Positions 56,081 through 64,000 of a stretch of DNA of 64,000 nt are shown here, in pieces. The stretch's first letter is position 1. Each line of letters starts with the position of its first letter. A model generated the notes under the pieces. The model ran no database searches. It saw only the letters and a program-made list of their open reading frames with translations, and was not told the DNA's origin. The stretch is from Tomocerus qinae. Lineage: Eukaryota; Arthropoda; Collembola; Entomobryomorpha; Tomoceridae. The translations under genes and the position numbers were made by a program. The DNA is taken from positions 92,504,001-92,568,000 of the forward strand of contig CM034546.1 of assembly GCA_020055645.1 (NCBI GenBank). The letters run 5' to 3'.

Positions 56081-59000
56081 GACCAATCAAGGCATCTTGA
56101 TGCTACCTTGTATTACACTGTGTACCTTTGCAAATTGCAACTTGTAACAAGAGTGTAATAATATTACTATAATATATAGCTTACATTTACATAAATCTCA
56201 TCAAAACAGATTTAATACAGCAGTAGTTCTAATACTGCTACGAATATGATTATTATCTTATCTGCGGATGTAAAAGACAAAATCCTTTTGAAGGATAGTA
56301 ATATTACATTCATGCATATATTATTATGGTCCTTGTTACTCGTATATATTACTACGTCAATAGTACATAAGTAAAATTGTAACGGTGACATTTTATATAT
56401 CTGGTTGATATCGCATAATACGTACTCTGAGTTTAAACGCACGGAGGAACAGAGAATATTATAGCAAAATGCTATAGCACAGTCATTCGATTTGATCTCA
56501 TTATTCATTCTCATCTTTACTGACGAGACCTTGCTTTGCTCTTCTCTTCTGCTGATTCGGATGTCTGTATGCAAATCTCCCTTCACATCATTATTTTCTA
56601 TGCATTTCAGACTCGGTTTAAATCGAAATACTTATTGTTACACTACTGCTGGCACCTGCGCTTATATATCATCAATACACGTTATCTATACACAGTGATA
56701 CATATAGAGCTATTAACTAATTTATTCTTTGCTCGATTGCCTTATGGCACGTTTTGAACATTAATCCTTTTTTGGATAGCGAAATTGTAGCATTCATATC
56801 TGCATACGAATGCAATACTATCGTGTTCTATTTTATCATCTACGCTTGCAAGAAGTTAGTTTGAAACATTTCCAGTCAATAGCAAAAAGTAATACGTCAG
56901 CAATAGATTTATGTGTGCATGCATGAAGTGATTTCTGAATATATATGACTACATTCATCCAAACGTCCATTAAAATTATGCACGTTTGTAGTTTTGCCTC
57001 TTCTATAGACTCTCCAAATCTAATCTGTCAATTGTAGATAGCATCGATATTACTGCTTTCGGACTTCATGGCATGGTATAATAAATTGTAAACCGCCTTT
57101 GTTGGTTGACCTTAAGCTGAATTGGCAAAAGCTCCCTCTAAAAATATTCTAGATTCGTTTCAAGATTCAATTTTCAATACTGCCGACTAAGCCATTGCGA
57201 TAAATATTATGCCACGCAACGCATGTGGCAATTAATTCTTATTGCATCTAATTAGTTGCAAGATATAAGTATGTTTACTTAAATGCAATTTATGTTCTTG
57301 TGTACATAACTTTCTGCATTCTAAATAGTGGAGAGTTTTTAATAAATTTTCTCATGTTCGAGTGTGTCAATTAATGAGTTCATTACTGTCTACCAAACTA
57401 GACTCTCCTTTTACTGTACATATAAGGGTACTAACACCATGATTTATTAAACACTAATTAAAGTAATTAAGTATGATTGCAACGCATTGATTTAATCACT
57501 GGTTCAGAGTGAACATCATCAGAAAATTGGCTGTGAATATTTCATGCTCCACAAGGAAGGTCGATTTGATTGAACTGTCAGAGCGTAAGTAATAGCATTA
57601 ATAGTGTGTGAGCAGAATGTTTATATAGAAACTGAATATTGCAGTAAAATATTTAGTTTCAGTGTAAGCACATTGGTGTGCAGTGCATCTTTATTTAATA
57701 GAGAATGCACTAGCACAGATTGCAATTTAGCTCAATGAAATGGCCACAGCTAAAAGGTTTCGCGTAGCTTCAGCTGACTAAACAAAGGAATATTGTTTAC
57801 AATTTATTTTACTACTCCTCTCTCGCAATGGATGACTCGTAAAACAGAACTTAAACTTGTTTACATGCTGTACTATAAATATTTACCTGTACATTCGTAT
57901 TTAGTTTTGCTATATTGAGCATAGGTAGGTACAACATAATGATAATCTCCACTATCTAGATAGGTACGTAACAATAAAATGTTAACAATAGCTATAACAA
58001 TAGTAAGTGAAGGGTAGTTTCATTTACTGCATTAAAATATTCAAAGGTACTTTTAGTTACAGTACATTGCAGGATTCATTTCGTACATTGTTCGCCTTAT
58101 TATTAGCAGCAAGAATGCACAGTATTAGATAGAAGCGTTATATTATTATGATGGTAAAAAATGAGTTTTCTTCTTTTACTGAGAATGGGTTGTTCTTCCC
58201 GATTGTTAGACTTGTCTGCAAAGCAGAAAATTTGCGTGCCTTTAGCTATAAAAACGACATGGGTTGAATTGAGCATATAACAATAAACAAACGAAGGCAA
58301 AAATATGAATGTACATGCAATGGCAAGATATTTCACTCTGGCTGGAGTACCTATAGCGTGTAAAATGGGTATCTACGGTCTCGACTAAAGATATTTACGT
58401 GCCCACAACCACATCCACCCCCGATACTCGATTTGATGTGTTCTGTCTAGGTTTAAGGTGGACTTAACTCACATTACGCAACCCTCAATTCCCGCTCTAT
58501 CTACCTGTTGAGAAGGATGTTACTCAATTAAAGAAAGATGCCTCAAGGTATTAACTATGTGGTAGTCCATGGATCCCGTTGGATTCCTCTTTTATATGTA
58601 TTAACTTCACTTTCCACTCTTCATTCTTCCTAATTCCTATGCTTTTACTCATTCCGCCAACTAACCAAAGCAAGCAACCAGCCTGACCAAAGTAAAGCCA
58701 ACAATAAGCCATAAGTCAACCCCCGTAAACATTCAAAGAAGATTTACAGCAAGCGCAACACATTTACATTTCATTCCAGTTCTGAGATATTAATTTATAT
58801 TCACTTTTAATTGCATAGTAGAATCTCTTCCATGTCTTTGTTGATTTTACGTGAACCGTGACGAATCGTATTGTATATTGCATTGTAGGACACAGCATGA
58901 GTCTATACGTTCAGGTATTAAGCAAAATAAAGATGCAATATTAGTACTACTGATACAGCAATTGTGCTCGTATGTGTAAAAACACAGATTAGGTACATTC

Positions 59001-61354
59001 AAAAGTCCATCTTCACACACAAACAGATTCTGGCATAGATATTACCTACACTCAAAGATTACTACTGCAGATAGTAGTAGAACAAATAAATATCTTCTAC
59101 AAGGAAACTGTAAAGAAAAATCCTGTAATGGCAATGCAATAATGGAATGGATGGGGTAAGGTAAGGGTAAGAGAAATAAATTCCAAATCACTCTCATACA
59201 TTCAATTGACTCTAAGTCTTGTTTCTGTTCTGCTCTAATCCTCCTCCTTAGCTCTTTGCGTCAAAGAATCACTTAAAATTGCAATGATCCAGAAAATTCT
59301 CTAGTTACAAAAATCCCAAAGAAAAAAAATACTTTCGCAATTCGAAGGCAAGTCTGAAGAAACACATTTCCACGTAGACAGGTAACTTACGTAGACTATA
59401 GTCAGTAATTAGCAGTGAATACTAACCAAAAAAATTCAAATTCCTTTCTAATAACAACGTATCGTTAGGCTAATTCTCTAGATATGTGAAATATTTGTGT
59501 GAAAACATAATTTAAAAATTTTCTCGTCTGCCTACATATATAGTGCATTAAGCCTTAGTTTAGACGAGCATCATTTTTTGTGTTCAGTCTGTCTGTCCTG
59601 TTGTACTGACGAAGGGTATAATATTTTAAGCTAGCATACCTACATCGAATGAGTTATAGTGACTGAGTGAGAGGCACTATTAAGTTATGTAAAGGAAATT
59701 AATGTGCAACGAAACGTGTTAACACTCCTAAAAACCAATAGACAGTAAAGAATCGTCTGTTCTGGTAAAACAACTTTAGTTTATGGTCGTAACACACAAA
59801 CTGAAGGTTTAATTTCTTACATAATAGTATATAATAGGTTGTGGGTAATCTACACATGAAGTTCGTTTCATTTCACACGCTCTTTTCTAGAGTTGACTTT
59901 GCCTTTTCTGTTGTGTTGTTTAGGTCTAATATATTGTTAGTTAGTCGAGCATTAAAGAGTAAGCTGGTACATATTTACTACGCTAAGTGAAGTGAATGAG
60001 TGAGCGGAGCTCCTAACGGGGAAAACGCGTTCAAGGGTGTACCATCAAAAATACAGCTACAAAGGAGTCAACGTTCTTTATTGTCTTCGAGATATTTCTT
60101 GAAACAAAAGCTGAATTCGTGTGTTTTAGTTTTATTTAAGTGCGTACAGTAGTTAATCAAGATTAAATTAAAATTATTTCCAATGTTAGATCTGTATTTG
60201 TTCTAGTGTTGTTTGTGTGTTTGCGCTAGACTAATTTTCGGGATTGGATTACCTGTGGAACATTTACATTACACAGAAAAGTTTATTCCTTTTATCGTTC
60301 CGCTCTTCTTCCTTCTTGCTCAAAAGTGTATTATTATTAGACAGAAAAAGAAAAGTCAGAGAGCCAGAGAGATGGAACACTGAAGATGTAGTATATCTGT
60401 GGTGTGTAACTACTTAGATGCTAGTAGTAGATTCATTTGATTGCAAAAGAAGAATCAACAAGTCACATAAACATCAACTCATATCATATACCGTTGTTGT
60501 TCGCGTCTTTTCCACCTTATATGTATAATCCACCGTGGTTCTGTTTACTTTCTTCTAATATTTAGGATTACTACATGTTCTTCGGGCTCTCTCTCGACGA
60601 TTTTTGTGCTAACAATATACTAATGAAATCAACATGTTATACTGAGTAGGCGGACTGTCTGTGAAATAATACGATAGACATAATATTATTCCTGGCCTGC
60701 TGGACTAATCATTATTTTCTTTGGATCGCATGTGTACCAATTTACTCAGTTAACAAACTTTGTCACGTCAACTTGTTTTCTTAATGCTTCTACCCACACA
60801 TATCAACATCTTAGTATGGATACCTATTAAATTCTCTTCCATATAAACTACCTAACTCAGCTTTCTTGCGAAATAAATTGGATCGCTAATGGTTTTCCGT
60901 GTAATCAAAAGAAATGATTATTTTTTAGGCAGTGAGTTTCTGGAATGTTCACCAAATCCCTTTTCCAAGCCAATAGACTATAATAATGGAATTCAGTTCA
61001 TGTAGAAATTAAATCTTACAATTACATCCGTTGAAAATGAGATGATGCCGCAAAGAATCATCAGGACGAATGGAACTTATAAAAGTATGCACACATATAA
61101 CATTTACACACTTCTTTATTTTAAAAATTCGGGCTATATAATCTAATGAAATGCAAATCATAAAATAATGCATAATATATCTAGATGGTGGAAATACGGC
61201 ATCCTGGAATAACACGAAACATAAACATGAAGATAATACCCGGTTAGATGAGAGACTGTCTACACTGACAAGGTATAAAATAATATTGACGATATTATCT
61301 CCGGAACATCTTGCCAAATTTTTGATCATTACTGTTGATTGCATATTCCATCAG
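56081..61354. other. Intergenic, upstream of the calpain gene
   Basis: AT-rich with no recognised gene. The first exon or exons of the calpain gene, including its start codon, may lie here but could not be identified. Confidence 0.4.
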
Positions 61355-63973
61355 ATATTGGACGGGAGAGAGAAACACTGATAAAATTTTGCCATCGCCT
61401 TATGTTACAATTCGTCAGCAATGTTACGAGCGTGGGATTTTATGGGAAGACCCCGATTATACTCCTTCCTATAAGCTTTTACCGAAGAAATATTCTTATT
61501 CGGTCGTTTGGCTCAGACCTCACGTACGAAATCCTAGTTCTACATAGCATAGATTACTAACGCAGTAAAATATTATAGTGAAAAAAATCTATGAACTGCA
61601 GAAAGCATTATAATAGGGATCCAGTCCTGAATGCATTTCGTCTGGAGATTATGAAGTGATAATTTTTTTATTTCATAGGAGATAGTAGGGCATCCTAAAT
61701 TCGCCAGTGAAAATCCATGGAAAACTCCGATCGAAATTGGACTACAGGGAGACCTATGGCTCTACTTAGCACTAACTACATTATGTACTACTCCAAATTT
61801 ATTCGAAAGGAATATTCCGTTAGATCAAGATTTTGAGCATGGCTACGGAGGAATATTTCGGTAAGTTATTTAGCTATCGTTACATATAAATCCTAGGATG
61901 AATAATAAAAGTAAGCAAGCGCAGTTCCATTTAAGAAATCATCAACTTTTGTCAAGCGAATGATAAAGTTTTCTATTCGATTTATTTCCATTTGCAGATT
62001 TTCCTTCTGGCAATTTGGCCAATTCGTAGAAGTATGTGTAGATGATCGGTTACCCACTTGTAGAGGACGACCTATTGGTCTCTTCTCTTCAGATCATGGG
62101 AGTTTTGAGTTTTGGCCAGCTCTGCTAGAAAAGGCCTACTCCAAGTAAGTCCTTGTTTGCTAGTCTCTTTAGTTTAGACTTACGCTGACTAAATTCCCAT
62201 TACAATTCCATTCCGAAGAGTGACTTTCTTGACAAAGTTTCTCTGGAGAAAGTTTATTTGCATGTAAAATGATAAATGATCAATTCCAGACTTTATGGAG
62301 GCTATGACAGATTACGAGAAGGGAGTTGCGCCAGAGCTATTCAGGTTACTGGCTAAATGCTATTATTTATACTGCTCATATATTATTTATAGTAAAAAAA
62401 CAATATCATTTTATACTACCACTTTGTTCTATAGGATTTTACCGGAGGCATCGTTCAAAGTTTTAGGCTTAACTCGCAAGAACGTTTTCTTACATATCAA
62501 GTATTAAACTCCGCTGTGCCTCGATCCACTCTGATAATTGCCTCGATATTACCTGTTAGTGCACATTATACTGTCCACATTTCCTATAGTCTCTATATGA
62601 AACAAACTTTTCTTCAATGTACATTTACGAGATATTTATTCCTAGTTTATGTCGTTAATACTTATATGGCCATATATACAGGATCGAGAAGGACGGTTGC
62701 TGAAGCTGAGGCATGGATTGACAACGCATTCTGCCTACGATGTAACTGGTTTAGCCCGTGTTCGTGATATTGGTGCTGGAAGTTCAACAATTGGTGAAAC
62801 GCCTCTTGTTAGACTTCGCGGACCTTGGGGAAAAGGAACTTGGATTGGCCCCTGGTCTGAACGCTCTATAGAATGGGAATCTCTTCCTGACAGAGATAAA
62901 GAAGTTCTTTCTGTCAGAACTCGGGCAGATGGAGAATTTTGGTAGTCTCGATGGTCTTAAATCTTATTAAGCACATGGTTCAGAGAAAGAATAAAAAATT
63001 GACTAATTTTCTTCTTTTTTTGCCTGTAGGATGTCATTTGTTGATTTCACACGAAATTTTACCCATTTGGAGTTGGTCCACATTGGTCCTGATGATTGGC
63101 TCCAAGAACCTGCTCTACAGCCTAGAAAACCATGGAGAGCTGTACTTGCTAAAAGAAAATGGAGACAGGGATACAATGCTGGGGGTGGGCCAGAATATCC
63201 TGGTATAAATTACTACTACAATGAGTACTGACAATTAAATAGGAAAATCTGTTAAAACTACGAGGACAATAAATTTCTATTACTTTCTAATAGCAACTAC
63301 GAGTATGAATCCGCAGTTCGTTGTTCAGATCCCTAGAAGTACTGCTAACAAGTGCCATGTCGTTGTAGCCATTACTCAGCAGTATGGGGGTTTTGATATG
63401 AACCAGGATAATCGATCCAGTACAAATTTGAAAACTACAAAAGCAACTTTTCATGCCATTGGCTTCTCAATTTACGAAGCGTTGGATACAAATGTCCGAA
63501 TCACGCCACAATATGTCCAAAAAAATGTAATTGTCTATTGGTGTCTCTTTTCATTACTGTACATACGTCTTTTATCCCTTTCACTGATATCATCTTATTA
63601 GGAGACTGTGTATCTCAAATGTACGGTTGTTGCTTTACGTAGAAACCTTTAGACGTCACACAACATTCAGTCTCGCGTGAGGTTGCCACTTTCTTTGCGT
63701 TACCTCCTGGAGTCTACATAATTATACCTCAAACGAAGCTGCCGAATTGCGAAGGAAGATTTTTACTGCGTATTTTCACCGATGAAATTAGTACGATATG
63801 GTGAGAGTTGCTTTTAGTGTCTTTGTTTAACCTATCTGTTAGCTAAAAGGAAATCTCTTGTGACAGGAATTTTTAATGAGTTCTGTTTCTTGAATCCTTG
63901 TAGGGAAATGAATGAAGACAATTCGATTTATCAAAACTATACTAAGGACGGCTACTTAAGAATAGAGTTCCCG
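61355..63973 (+). CDS. Calpain-family protein with replaced catalytic triad (partial, both ends)
   Basis: Calpain protease core (CysPc) followed by the C2-like domain III. Exons seen: 61355-61523, 61679-61860, 61998-62144, 62290-62344, 62435-62554, 62682-62941, 63030-63202, 63294-63526, 63643-63800, 63904-63973, continuing past the window. The first exon starts at an acceptor in the middle of a codon, so an upstream exon is missing. Landmarks: LWEDPDY, NPWKTPIEIGLQGD, FWQFGQFVEVCVDDRLPT, FWPALLEKAYSKLYGGY, DFTGGI, GPWSER, FWMSFVDF and MNPQF, then a domain III ending in PPGVYIII and GRFLLRIFTD. The catalytic Cys position (GDCW in active calpains) is Leu (codon 61754-61756). The His position (GHAYSV) is Ser (62730-62732), and the Asn position (NPWG) is Gly (62820-62822). 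It is therefore expected to be proteolytically inactive, like Drosophila calpain C. Whether EF hands follow is not visible. Confidence 0.93.
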
Positions 63974-64000
63974 GTATGAATATTAAGTTATTAATTAATG

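Noticed and set aside
55884..56147. Open frames on both strands across the hairpin (87 and 61 codons)
   Set aside because: The two translations mirror each other because the DNA is palindromic; neither resembles a protein family.
63603..63641. Frameshift in the calpain domain III
   Set aside because: Reading on from an acceptor at 63600 gives a stop at about 63650 in the wrong frame. Using the acceptor ending at 63642 (TTTACGTAG) restores a phase-0 join to the previous exon and the REVATFF...PPGVY motif, so no frameshift is needed.

Overview
This window is nuclear DNA of an invertebrate animal, most likely an arthropod. The evidence is: GT-AG introns, mostly 60-150 bp, interrupting almost every gene; AT-rich intergenic DNA (about two thirds A+T by eye); animal-only families (TMEM145, PPM1H, a ZC3H13/Flacc relative, calpain); and one calpain whose divergent, inactivated catalytic site resembles insect calpain C. 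The species cannot be named from the sequence. All gene models were assembled by hand from splice sites, reading-frame continuity and recalled family sequence.

Layout. Bases 1-12224 hold no gene I can support, only a 20-bp minisatellite near 5.63 kb. On the minus strand, 12225-16659 is COG3 (13 exons, 806 aa, Golgi tethering complex). Just upstream, 17563-18049 may encode a very small three-exon protein. After 4.9 kb without genes, 22919-27515 (minus) is a DDX3/Belle/PL10 DEAD-box RNA helicase (12 exons, 743 aa). The 28.5-29.9 kb stretch is repeat-rich, with a MITE-like element carrying 174-bp inverted arms.

On the plus strand, 31629-34963 is TMEM145 (12 exons, 597 aa, seven-pass membrane protein). 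A possible single-exon tail-anchored protein lies at 36883-37122. At 38052-41379 is a ZC3H13/Flacc-like m6A-writer accessory protein (7 exons, 906 aa, no CCCH finger). On the minus strand, 42474-45452 is an SLC16-type monocarboxylate transporter (about 650 aa), and 51828-54383 is a PPM1H-type PP2C phosphatase (10 exons, 528 aa). A long hairpin element sits at 55.9-56.1 kb. From 61355 to the window end (plus) runs a calpain gene, open at both ends.

The genes are ordinary single-copy housekeeping or signalling genes with separate jobs (Golgi traffic, translation and RNA remodelling, RNA methylation, solute transport, dephosphorylation). I see no operon-like linkage, no viral or transposase gene, no CRISPR array and no convincing tRNA. 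The most unusual items are the calpain with all three catalytic residues replaced, the two hairpin-type elements, the 20-nt helicase microexon and the two possible unrecognised small proteins.
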